A stretch of DNA of 64,000 nt from NCBI GenBank assembly GCA_032622095.1, contig CP136061.1:167343107-167407106 (forward strand). The letters are read 5' to 3'. Within the stretch, counting starts at the first letter, position 1; each line of letters begins with the position of its first letter. The stretch comes from Siphonodentalium dalli. Lineage: Eukaryota > Mollusca > Scaphopoda > Gadilida > Siphonodentaliidae. Shown here one piece after another: positions 1-12,999 of the stretch. The notes beneath the pieces are model-generated. The model was not told the origin of the DNA and did not search any database. It saw only the letters and a list, made by a program, of their open reading frames with translations. The translations under genes and the position numbers were made by a program.

Positions 1-192
1 TGCGTGCATTTTAAGGCTTAAAAGTCACGCAGATAGTGCACATTGAGTTATAACCGGGTGTGGGTTAATTTGTCCATATAATATGGCAAAGATGTGATTG
101 ATCATAGCCCGTCATATGTATTTCCACGTCCCTGTACGATATTAGCTTGAATATGCCATGTAGAACCTGCAAAAGAAGTATTACATTGGTGT

Positions 193-252
193 GTGCATTA
201 TCTGCGTGCCTTTTGGGCTTTTAAGAAATTAAAAGGCACGCAGATAGTGCAC
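193..252. repeat. Inverted repeat inside the satellite A monomer (long-loop form; example)
   Basis: The left arm begins GTGCATTATCTGCGTGCC. The right arm reads GGCACGCAGATAGTGCAC and is its reverse complement apart from one base, with additional TTTT/AAAA pairing. In the short-loop form (for example 406-457) the arms are about 24 nt around a GAAA- or GGC-type loop. One such inverted repeat occurs in every monomer at the monomer junction. This resembles the two terminal inverted repeats of a MITE lying back to back in a tandem array. Confidence 0.9.
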
Positions 253-2714
253 ATTGAGTTATAACCGGGTGTGGGTTAATTTGTCCATATATAATATGGC
301 AAAGATGTGATTGATCATAGCCCGTCATATGTATTTCCACGTCCCTGTACGATATTAGCTTGAATATGCCATGTAGAACCTGCAAAAGAAGTATTACATT
401 GGTGTGTGCATTATCTGCGTGCCTTTTAAGAAATTAAAAGTCACGCAGATAGTGCACATTGAGTTATAACCGGGTGTGGGTTAATTTGTCCATATAATAT
501 GGCAAAGATGTGATTGATCATAGCCCGTCATATATGTATTTCCACGTCCCTGTACGATATTAGCTTGAATATGCCATGTAGAACCTGCAAAAGAAGTATT
601 ACATTGGTGTGTGCATTATCTGCGTGCCTTTTAAGGCTTAAAAGTTACGCAGATAGTGCACATTGAGTTATAACCGGGTGTGGGTTAATTTGTCCATATA
701 ATATGGCAAAGATGTGATTGTTCATAGCCCGTCATATGTATTTCCACGTCCCTGTACGATATTAGCTTGAATATGCCATGTAGAACCTGCAAAAGATGTA
801 TTACATTGGTGTGTGCATTATCTGCGTGGCTTTTGGGCTTTTAAGAAATTAAAAGGCACGCAGATAGTGCACATTGAGTTATAACCGGGTGTGGGTTAAT
901 TTGTCCATATAATATGGCAAAGACGTTATTTATCATAGCCCGTCATATGTATTTCCACGTCCCTGTACGATATTAGCTTGAATATGCCATGTAGAACCTG
1001 CAAAAGAAGTATTACATTGGTGTGTGCATTATCTGCGTGCTTTTAAGGCTTAAAAGTCACGCAGATAGTGCACATTGAGTTATAACCGGGTGTGGGTTAA
1101 TTTGTCCATATAATATGGCAAAGATGTGATTGATCATAGCCCGTCATATGTATTTCCACGTCCCTGTACGATATTACCTTGAATATGCCATGTATAACCT
1201 GCAAAAGAAGTATTACATTGGTGTGTGCATTATCTGCGTGCATTTTAAGGCTTAAAAGTCACGCAGATAGTGCACATTGAGTTATAACCGGGTGTGGGTT
1301 AATTTGTCCATATAATATGGCAAAGATGTGATTGATCATAGCCCGTCATATGTATTTCCACGTCCCTGTACGATATTACCTTGAATATGCCATGTAGAAC
1401 CTGCAAAAGAAGTATTACATTGGTGTGTGCATTATCTGCGTGCCTTTTGGGCTTTTAAGAAATTAAAAGGCACGCAGATAGTGCACATTGAGTTATAACC
1501 GGGTGTGGGTTAATTTGTCCATATAATATGGCAAAGACGTTATTTATCATAGCCCGTCATATGTATTTCCACGTCCCTGTACGATATTAGCTTGAATATG
1601 CCATGTAGAACCTGCAAAAGAAGTATTACATTGGTGTGTGCATTATCTGCGTGCCTTTTAAGGCTTAAAAGTCACGCAGATAGTGCACATTGAGTTATAA
1701 CCGGATGTGGGTTAATTTGTCCATATATATAATATGGCAAAGATGTGATTGATCATAGCCCGTCATATGTATTTCCACGTCCCTGTACGATATTAGCTTG
1801 AATATGCCATGTAGAACCTGCAAAAGAAGTATTACATTGGTGTGTGCATTATCTGCGTGCCTTTTAAGAAATTAAAAGTCACGCAGATAGTGCACATTGA
1901 GTTATAACCGGGTGTGGGTTAATTTGTCCATATAATATGGCAAAGATGTGATTGATCATAGCCCGTCATATGTATTTCCACGTCCCTGTACGATATTAGC
2001 TTGAATATGCCATGTAGAACCTGCAAAAGAAGTATTACATTGGTGTGTGCATTATCTGCGTGGCTTTTGGGCTTTTAAGAAATTAAAAGGCACGCAGATA
2101 GTGCACATTGAGTTATAACCGGGTGTGGGTTAATTTGTCCATATAATATGGCAAAGACGTTATTTATCATAGCCCGTCATATGTATTTCCACGTCCCTGT
2201 ACGATATTAGCTTGAATATGCCATGTAGAACCTGCAAAAGAAGTATTACATTGGTGTGTGCATTATCTGCGTGCCTTTTAAGGCTTAAATGTCACGCAGA
2301 TAGTGCACATTGAGTTATAACCGGGTGTGGGTTAATTTGTCCATATAATATGGCAAAGATGTGATTGATCATAGCCCGTCATATGTATTTCCACGTCCCT
2401 GTACGATATTAGCTTGAATATGCCATGTATAACCTGCAAAAGAAGTATTACATTGGTGTGTGCATTATCTGCGTGCATTTTAAGGCTTAAAAGTCACGCA
2501 GATAGTGCACATTGAGTTATAACCGGGTGTGGGTTAATTTGTCCATATAATATGGCAAAGATGTGATTGATCATAGCCCGTCATATGTATTTCCACGTCC
2601 CTGTACGATATTAGCTTGAATATGCCATGTAGAACCTGCAAAAGAAGTATTACATTGGTGTGTGCATTATCTGCTTGCCTTTTAATAAATTAAAAGGCAC
2701 GCAGATAGTGCACA

Positions 2715-5110
2715 TTTTTGAGTTATAACCTGGTGTGGGTTAATTTGTCCATATTATATGGCAAAGATGTGATTGATCATAGCCCGTCATATGTATTTCC
2801 ACGTCCCTGTACGATATTAGCTTGAATATGCCATGTAGAACCTGCAAAAGAAGTATTACATTGGTGTGTGCATTATCTGCGTGCCTTTTGGGCTTTTAAG
2901 AAATTAAAAGGCACGCAGATAGTGCACATTGAGTTATAACCGGGTGTGGGTTAATTTGTCCATATAATATGGCAAAGACGTTATTTATCATAGCCCGTCA
3001 TATGTATTTCCACGTCCCTGTACGATATTAGCTTGAATATGCCATGTAGAACCTGCAAAAGAAGTATTACATTGGTGTGTGCATTATCTGCGTGCCTGTT
3101 AAGGCTTAAAAGTCACGCAGATAGTGCACATTGAGTTATAACCGGGTGTGGGTTAATTTGTCCATATAATATGGCAAAGATGTGATTGATCATAGACCGT
3201 CATATGTATTTCCACGTCCCTGTACGATATTATCTTGAATATGCCATGTAGAACCTGCAACAGAAGTATCACATTGGTGTGTGCATTATCTGCGTGCCTT
3301 TTAAGAAATTAAAAGTCACGCAGATAGTGCACATTGAGTTATAACCGGGTGTGGGTTAATTTGTCCATATAATATGGCAAAGATGTGATTGATCATAGCC
3401 CGTCATATGTATTTCCCCGTCCCTGTACGATATTAGCTTGAATATGCCATGTAGAACCTGCAAAAGAAGTATTACATTGGTGTGTGCATTATCTGCGTGC
3501 CTTTTAAGGCTTAAAAGTCACGCAGATAGTGCACATTGAGTTATAACCGGGTGTGGGTTAATTTGTCCATATAATATGGCAAAGATGTGATTGATCATAG
3601 CCCGTCATATGTATTTCCACGTCCCTGTACGATATTAGCTTGAATATGCCATGTAGAACCTGCAAAAGAAGTATTACATTGGTGTGTGCATTATCTGCAT
3701 GCCTTTTAAGGCTTAAAAGTCACGCAGATAGTGCACATTGAGTTATAACCGGGTGTGGGTTAATTTGTCCATATAATATGGCAAAGATGTGATTGATCAT
3801 AGCCCGTCATATGTATTTCCACGTCCCTGTACGATATTAGCTTGAATATGCCATGTAGAACCTGCAAAAGAAGTATTACATTGGTGTGTGCATTATCTGC
3901 GTGGCTTTTGGGCTTTTAAGAAATTAAAAGCCACGCAGATAGTGCACATTGAGTTATAACCGGGTGTGGGTTAATTTGTCCATATAATATGGCAAAGACG
4001 TTATTTATCATAGCCCGTCATATGTATTTCCACGTCCCTGTACGATATTAGCTTGAATATGCCATGTAGAACCTGCAAAAGAAGTATTACATTGGTGTGT
4101 GCATTATCTGCGTGCCTTTTAAGGCTTAAAAGTCACGCAGATAGTGCACATTGAGTTATAACCGGGTGTGGGTTAATTTGTCCATATAATATGGCAAAGA
4201 TGTGATTGATCATAGCCCGTCATATGTATTTCCACGTCCCTGTACGATATTAGCTTGAATATGCCATGTAGAACCTGCAAAAGAAGTATTACATTGGTGT
4301 GTGCATTATCTGCGTGCCTCTTAAGGCTTAAAAGTCACGCAGATAGTGCACATTGAGTTATAACCGGGTGTGGGTTAATTTGTCCATATAATATGGCAAA
4401 GATGTGATTGATCATAGACCGTCATATGTATTTCCACGTCCCTGTACGATATTAGCTTGAATATGCCATGTAGAACCTGCAAAACAAGTATTACATTGGT
4501 GTGTGCATTATCTGCGTGCCTTTTAAGAAATTAAAAGGCGCGCAGATAGTGCACATTGAGTTATAACCGGGTGTGGGTTAATTTGTCCATATAATATGGC
4601 AAAGATGTGATTGATCATAGCCCGTCATATGTATTTCCACGTCCCTGTACGATATTAGCTTGAATATGCCATGTAGAACCTGCAAAAGAAGTATTACATT
4701 GGTGTGTGCATTATCTGCGTGCCTTTTAAGAAATTAAAAGGCACGCAGATAGTGCACATTGAGTTATAACCGGGTGTGGGTTAATTTGTCCATATAATAT
4801 GGCAAAGATGTGATTGATCATAGCCCGTCATATGTATTTCCACGTCCCTGTACGATATTAGCTTGAATATGCCATGTAGAACCTGCAAAAGAAGTATTAC
4901 ATTGGTGTGTGCATTATCTGCGTGCCTTTTAAGGCTTAAAAGTCACGCAGATAGTGCACATTGAGTTATAACCGGGTGTGGGTTAATTTGTCCATATAAT
5001 ACGGCAAAGATGTGATTGATCATAGCCCGTCATATGTATTTCCACGTCCCTGTACGATATTAGCTTGAATATGCCATGTAGAACCTGCAAAAGAAGTATT
5101 ACATTGGTGT
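2715..5110. repeat. Satellite A block duplicated at about 11093-13490
   Basis: Rare private variants recur in the same order about 8.38 kb (near 41 monomers) downstream: CCTGTTAAGG (3097 and 11474), CATAGACCGTC (3193 and 11572), TTCCCCGTCC (3414 and 11795), CTGCATGCC (3696 and 12073), AAACAAGTATT (4484 and 12862) and GGCGCGCAG (4537 and 12917). A few private differences (for example CCTCTTAAGG at 4317 only) show that the copies have begun to diverge. The similarity extends somewhat left of 2715; I could not fix the exact edge by eye. Confidence 0.85.
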
Positions 5111-6339
5111 GTGCATTATCTGCGTGCCTTTTACGAAATTAAAAGGCACGCAGATAGTGCACATTGAGTTATAACCGGGTGTGGGTTAATTTGTCCATAT
5201 ATAATATGGCAAAGATGTGATTGATCATAGCCCGTCATATGTATTTCCACGTCCCTGTACGATATTAGCTTGAATATGCCATGTAGAACCTGCAAAAGAA
5301 GTATTACATTGGTGTGTGCATTATCTGCGTGCCTTTTAAGAAATTAAAAGTCACGCAGATAGTGCACATTGAGTTATAACCGGGTGTGGGTTAATTTGTC
5401 CATATAATATGGCAAAGATGTGATTGATCATAGCCCGTCATATGTATTTCCACGTCCCTGTACGATATTAGCTTGAATATGCCATGTAGAACCTGCAAAA
5501 GAAGTATTACATTGGTGTGTGCATTATCTGCGTGCCTGTTACGGCTTAAAAGTCACGCAGATAGTGCACATTGAGTTATAACCGGGTGTGGGTTAATTTG
5601 TCCATATAATATGGCAAAGATGTGATTGATCATAGCCCGTCATATGTATTTCCACGTCCCTGTACGATATTAGCTTGAATATGCCATGTAGAACCTGCAA
5701 AAGAAGTATTACATTGGTGTGTGCATTATCTGCGTGCCTTTTAATGCTTAAACGTCACGCAGATAGTGCACATTGAGTTATAACCGGGTGTGGGTTAATT
5801 TGTCCATATAATATGGCAAAGATGTGATTGATCATAGCCCGTCATATGTATTTCCACGTCCCTGTACGATATTAGCTTGAATATGCCATGTAGAACCTGC
5901 AAAAGAAGTATTACATTGGTGTGTGCATTATCTGCGTGCTTTTAAGGCTTAAAAGTCACGCAGATAGTGCACATTGAGTTATAACTGGGTGTGGGTTAAT
6001 TTGTCCATATAATATGGCAAAGATGTGATTGATCATAGCCCGTCATATGTATTTCCACGTCCCTGTACGATATTACCTTGAATATGCCATGTATAACCTG
6101 CAAAAGAAGTATTACATTGGTGTGTGCATTATCTGCGTGCATTTTAAGGCTTAAAAGTCACGCAGATAGTGCACATTGAGTTATAACCGGGTGTGGGTTA
6201 ATTTGTCCATATAATATGGCAAAGATGTGATTGATCATAGCCCGTCATATGTATTTCCACGTCCCTGTACGATATTAGCTTGAATATGCCATGTAGAACC
6301 TGCAAAAGAAGTATTACATTGGTGTGTGCATTATCTGCG

Positions 6340-9300
6340 TGCCTTTTGGGCTTTTAAGAAATTAAAAGGCACGCAGATAGTGCACATTGAGTTATAACCG
6401 GGTGTGGGTTAATTTGTCCATATATAATATGGCAAAGATGTGATTGATCATAGCCCGTCATATGTATTTCCACGTCCCTGTACGATATTAGCTTGAATAT
6501 GCCATGTAGAACCTGCAAAAGAAGTATTACATTGGTGTGTGCATTATCTGCGTGCCTTTTAAGAAATTAAAAGTCACGCAGATAGTGCACATTGAGTTAT
6601 AACCGGGTGTGGGTTAATTTGTCCATATAATATGGCAAAGATGTGATTGATCATAGCCCGTCATATGTATTTCCACGTCCCTGTACGATATTAGCTTGAA
6701 TATGCCATGTAGAACCTGCAAAAGAAGTATTACATTGGTGTGTGCATTATCTGCGTGCCTTTTAAGGCTAAAAAGTCACGCAGATAGTGCACATTGAGTT
6801 ATAACCGGGTGTGGGTTAATTTGTCCATATAATATGGCAAAGATGTGATTGATCATAGCCCGTCATATGTATTTCCACGTCCCTGTACGATATTAGCTTG
6901 AATATGCCATGTAGAACCTGCAAAAGAAGTATTACATTGGTGTGTGCATTATCTGCGTGCCTTTTAAGGCTTAAAAGTCACGCAGATAGTGCACATTGAG
7001 TTATAACCGGGTGTGGGTTAATTTGTCCATATAATATGGCAAAGATGTGATTGATCATAGCCCGTCATATGTATTTCCACGTCCCTGTACGATATTAGCT
7101 TGAATATGCCATGTAGAACCTGCAAAAGAAGTATTACATTGGTGTGTGCATTATCTGCGTGGCTTTTGGGCTTTTAAGAAATTAAAAGGCACGCAGATAG
7201 TGCACATTGAGTTATAACCGGGTGTGGGTTAATTTGTCCATATAATATGGCAAAGACGTTATTTATCATAGCCCGTCATATGTATTTCCACGTCCCTGTA
7301 CGATATTAGCTTGAATATGCCATGTAGAACCTGCAAAAGAAGTATTACATTGGTGTGTGCATTATCTGCGTGCCTTTTAAGCCTTAAAAGTCACGCAGAT
7401 AGTGCACATTGAGTTATAACCGGGTGTGGGTTAATTTGTCCATATAATATGGCAAAGATGTGATTGATCATAGCCCGTCATATGTATTTCCACGTCCCTG
7501 TACGATATTAGCTTGAATATGCCATGTATAACCTGCAAAAGAAGTATTACATTGGTGTGTGCATTATCTGCGTGCATTTTAAGGCTTAAAAGTCACGCAG
7601 ATAGTGCACATTGAGTTATAACCGGGTGTGGGTTAATTTGTCCATATAATATGGCAAAGATGTGATTGATCATAGCCCGTCATATGTATTTCCACGTCCC
7701 TGTACGATATTAGCTTGAATATGCCATGTAGAACCTGCAAAAGAAGTATTACATTGGTGTGTGCATTATCTGCGTGCCTTTTGGGCTTTTAAGAAATTAA
7801 AAGGCACGCAGATAGTGCACATTGAGTTATAACCGGGTGTGGGTTAATTTGTCCATATATAATATGGCAAAGATGTGATTGATCATAGCCCGTCATATGT
7901 ATTTCCACGTCCCTGTACGATATTAGCTTGAATATGCCATGTAGAACCTGCAAAAGAAGTATTACATTGGTGTGTGCATTATCTGCGTGCCTTTTAAGAA
8001 ATTAAAAGTCACGCAGATAGTGCACATTGAGTTATAACCGGGTGTGGGTTAATTTGTCCATATAATATGGCAAAGATGTGATTGATCATAGCCCGTCATA
8101 TGTATTTCCACGTCCCTGTACGATATTAGCTTGAATATGCCATGTAGAACCTGCAAAAGAAGTATTACATTGGTGTGTGCATTATCTGCGTGCCTTTTAA
8201 GGCTAAAAAGTCACGCAGATAGTGCACATTGAGTTATAACCGGGTGTGGGTTAATTTGTCCATATAATATGGCAAAGATGTGATTGATCATAGCCCGTCA
8301 TATGTATTTCCACGTCCCTGTACGATATTAGCTTGAATATGCCATGTAGAACCTGCAAAAGAAGTATTACATTGGTGTGTGCATTATCTGCGTGCCTTTT
8401 AAGGCTTAAAAGTCACGCAGATAGTGCACATTGAGTTATAACCGGGTGTGGGTTAATTTGTCCATATAATATGGCAAAGATGTGATTGATCATAGCCCGT
8501 CATATGTATTTCCACGTCCCTGTACGATATTAGCTTGAATATGCCATGTAGAACCTGCAAAAGAAGTATTACATTGGTGTGTGCATTATCTGCGTGGCTT
8601 TTGGGCTTTTAAGAAATTAAAAGGCACGCAGATAGTGCACATTGAGTTATAACCGGGTGTGGGTTAATTTGTCCATATAATATGGCAAAGATGTGATTGA
8701 TCATAGCCCGTCATATGTATTTCCACGTCCCTGTACGATATTAGCTTGAATATGCCATGTAGAACCTGCAAAAGAAGTATTACATTGGTGTGTGCATTAT
8801 CTGCGTGCCTTTTAAGGCTTAAAAGTCACGCAGATAGTGCACATTGAGTTATAACCGGGTGTGGGTTAATTTGTCCATATAATATGGCAAAGATGTGATT
8901 GATCATAGCCCGTCATATGTATTTCCACGTCCCTGTACGATATTAGCTTGAATATGCCATGTAGAACCTGCAAAAGAAGTATTACATTGGTGTGTGCATT
9001 ATCTGCGTGGCTTTTGGGCTTTTAAGAAATTAAAAGGCACGCAGATAGTGCACATTGAGTTATAACCGGGTGTGGGTTAATTTGTCCATATAATATGGCA
9101 AAGACGTTATTTATCATAGCCCGTCATATGTATTTCCACGTCCCTGTACGATATTAGCTTGAATATGCCATGTAGAACCTGCAAAAGAAGTATTACATTG
9201 GTGTGTGCATTATCTGCGTGCCTTTTAAGCCTTAAAAGTCACGCAGATAGTGCACATTGAGTTATAACCGGGTGTGGGTTAATTTGTCCATATAATATGG

Positions 9301-10860
9301 CAAAGATGTGATTGATCATAGCCCGTCATATGTATTTCCACGTCCCTGTACGATATTAGCTTGAATATGCCATGTATAACCTGCAAAAGAAGTATTACAT
9401 TGGTGTGTGCATTATCTGCGTGCATTTTAAGGCTTAAAAGTCACGCAGATAGTGCACATTGAGTTATAACCGGGTGTGGGTTAATTTGTCCATATAATAT
9501 GGCAAAGATGTGATTGATCATAGCCCGTCATATGTATTTCCACGTCCCTGTACGATATTAGCTTGAATATGCCATGTAGAACCTGCAAAAGAAGTATTAC
9601 ATTGGTGTGTGCATTATCTGCGTGCCTTTTGGGCTTTTAAGAAATTAAAAGGCACGCAGATAGTGCACATTGAGTTATAACCGGGTGTGGGTTAATTTGT
9701 CCATATATAATATGGCAAAGATGTGATTGATCATAGCCCGTCATATGTATTTCCACGTCCCTGTACGATATTAGCTTGAATATGCCATGTAGAACCTGCA
9801 AAAGAAGTATTACATTGGTGTGTGCATTATCTGCGTGCCTTTTAAGAAATTAAAAGTCACGCAGATAGTGCACATTGAGTTATAACCGGGTGTGGGTTAA
9901 TTTGTCCATATAATATGGCAAAGATGTGATTGATCATAGCCCGTCATATGTATTTCCACGTCCCTGTACGATATTAGCTTGAATATGCCATGTAGAACCT
10001 GCAAAAGAAGTATTACATTGGTGTGTGCATTATCTGCGTGCCTTTTAAGGCTAAAAAGTCACGCAGATAGTGCACATTGAGTTATAACCGGGTGTGGGTT
10101 AATTTGTCCATATAATATGGCAAAGATGTGATTGATCATAGCCCGTCATATGTATTTCCACGTCCCTGTACGATATTAGCTTGAATATGCCATGTAGAAC
10201 CTGCAAAAGAAGTATTACATTGGTGTGTGCATTATCTGCGTGCCTTTTAAGGCTTAAAAGTCACGCAGATAGTGCACATTGAGTTATAACCGGGTGTGGG
10301 TTAATTTGTCCATATAATATGGCAAAGATGTGATTGATCATAGCCCGTCATATGTATTTCCACGTCCCTGTACGATATTAGCTTGAATATGCCATGTAGA
10401 ACCTGCAAAAGAAGTATTACATTGGTGTGTGCATTATCTGCGTGGCTTTTGGGCTTTTAAGAAATTAAAAGGCACGCAGATAGTGCACATTGAGTTATAA
10501 CCGGGTGTGGGTTAATTTGTCCATATAATATGGCAAAGACGTTATTTATCATAGCCCGTCATATGTATTTCCACGTCCCTGTACGATATTAGCTTGAATA
10601 TGCCATGTAGAACCTGCAAAAGAAGTATTACATTGGTGTGTGCATTATCTGCGTGCCTTTTAAGCCTTAAAAGTCACGCAGATAGTGCACATTGAGTTAT
10701 AACCGGGTGTGGGTTAATTTGTCCATATAATATGGCAAAGATGTGATTGATCATAGCCCGTCATATGTATTTCCACGTCCCTGTACGATATTAGCTTGAA
10801 TATGCCATGTATAACCTGCAAAAGAAGTATTACATTGGTGTGTGCATTATCTGCGTGCAT
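6340..10860. repeat. Higher-order repeat zone of satellite A (7- and 9-monomer steps)
   Basis: The rare hairpin variant GGCTAAAAAGTC occurs near 6766, 8203 and 10051, and the variant AAGCCTTAAAAG near 7380, 9229 and 10662. The steps are about 1435 and about 1850 bp, that is 7 and 9 monomers. The order of short and long monomers also repeats. This is what successive unequal exchanges between registers of the same array would leave. Confidence 0.8.
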
Positions 10861-12999
10861 TTTAAGGCTTAAAAGTCACGCAGATAGTGCACATTGAGTT
10901 ATAACCGGGTGTGGGTTAATTTGTCCATATAATATGGCAAAGATGTGATTGATCATAGCCCGTCATATGTATTTCCACGTCCCTGTACGATATTAGCTTG
11001 AATATGCCATGTAGAACCTGCAAAAGAAGTATTACATTGGTGTGTGCATTATCTGCGTGCCTTTTAATAAATTAAAAGGCACGCAGATAGTGCACATTGA
11101 GTTATAACCTGGTGTGGGTTAATTTGTCCATATAATATGGCAAAGATGTGATTGATCATAGCCCGTCATATGTATTTCCACGTCCCTGTACGATATTAGC
11201 TTGAATATGCCATGTAGAACCTGCAAAAGAAGTATTACATTGGTGTGTGCATTATCTGCGTGCCTTTTGGGCTTTTAAGAAATTAAAAGGCACGCAGATA
11301 GTGCACATTGAGTTATAACCGGGTGTGGGTTAATTTGTCCATATAATATGGCAAAGACGTTATTTATCATAGCCCGTCATATGTATTTCCACGTCCCTGT
11401 ACGATATTAGCTTGAATATGCCATGTAGAACCTGCAAAAGAAGTATTACATTGGTGTGTGCATTATCTGCGTGCCTGTTAAGGCTTAAAAGTCACGCAGA
11501 TAGTGCACATTGAGTTATAACCGGGTGTGGGTTAATTTGTCCATATAATATGGCAAAGATGTGATTGATCATAGACCGTCATATGTATTTCCACGTCCCT
11601 GTACGATATTATCTTGAATATGCCATGTAGAACCTGCAACAGAAGTATTACATTGGTGTGTGCATTATCTGCGTGCCTTTTAAGAAATTAAAAGTCACGC
11701 AGATAGTGCACATTGAGTTATAACCGGGTGTGGGTTAATTTGTCCATATAATATGGCAAAGATGTGATTGATCATAGCCCGTCATATGTATTTCCCCGTC
11801 CCTGTACGATATTAGCTTGAATATGCCATGTAGAACCTGCAAAAGAAGTATTACATTGGTGTGTGCATTATCTGCGTGCCTTTTAAGGCTTAAAAGTCAC
11901 GCAGATAGTGCACATTGAGTTATAACCGGGTGTGGGTTAATTTGTCCATATAATATGGCAAAGATGTGATTGATCATAGCCCGTCATATGTATTTCCACG
12001 TCCCTGTACGATATTAGCTTGAATATGCCATGTAGAACCTGCAAAAGAAGTATTACATTGGTGTGTGCATTATCTGCATGCCTTTTAAGGCTTAAAAGTC
12101 ACGCAGATAGTGCACATTGAGTTATAACCGGGTGTGGGTTAATTTGTCCATATAATATGGCAAAGATGTGATTGATCATAGCCCGTCATATGTATTTCCA
12201 CGTCCCTGTACGATATTAGCTTGAATATGCCATGTAGAACCTGCAAAAGAAGTATTACATTGGTGTGTGCATTATCTGCGTGGCTTTTGGGCTTTTAAGA
12301 AATTAAAAGCCACGCAGATAGTGCACATTGAGTTATAACCGGGTGTGGGTTAATTTGTCCATATAATATGGCAAAGACGTTATTTATCATAGCCCGTCAT
12401 ATGTATTTCCACGTCCCTGTACGATATTAGCTTGAATATGCCATATAGAACCTGCAAAAGAAGTATTACATTGGTGTGTGCATTATCTGCGTGCCTTTTA
12501 AGGCTTAAAAGTCACGCAGATAGTGCACATTGAGTTATAACCGGGTGTGGGTTAATTTGTCCATATAATATGGCAAAGATGTGATTGATCATAGCCCGTC
12601 ATATGTATTTCCACGTCCCTGTACGATATTAGCTTGAATATGCCATGTAGAACCTGCAAAAGAAGTATTACATTGGTCTGTGCATTATCTGCGTGCCTTT
12701 TAAGGCTTAAAAGTCACGCAGATAGTGCACATTGAGTTATAACCGGGTGTGGGTTAATTTGTCCATATAATATGGCAAAGATGTGATTGATCATAGCCCG
12801 TCATATGTATTTCCACGTCCCTGTACGATATTAGCTTGAATATGCCATGTAGAACCTGCAAAACAAGTATTACATTGGTGTGTGCATTATCTGCGTGCCT
12901 TTTAAGAAATTAAAAGGCGCGCAGATAGTGCACATTGAGTTATAACCGGGTGTGGGTTAATTTGTCCATATAATATGGCAAAGATGTGATTGATCATAG

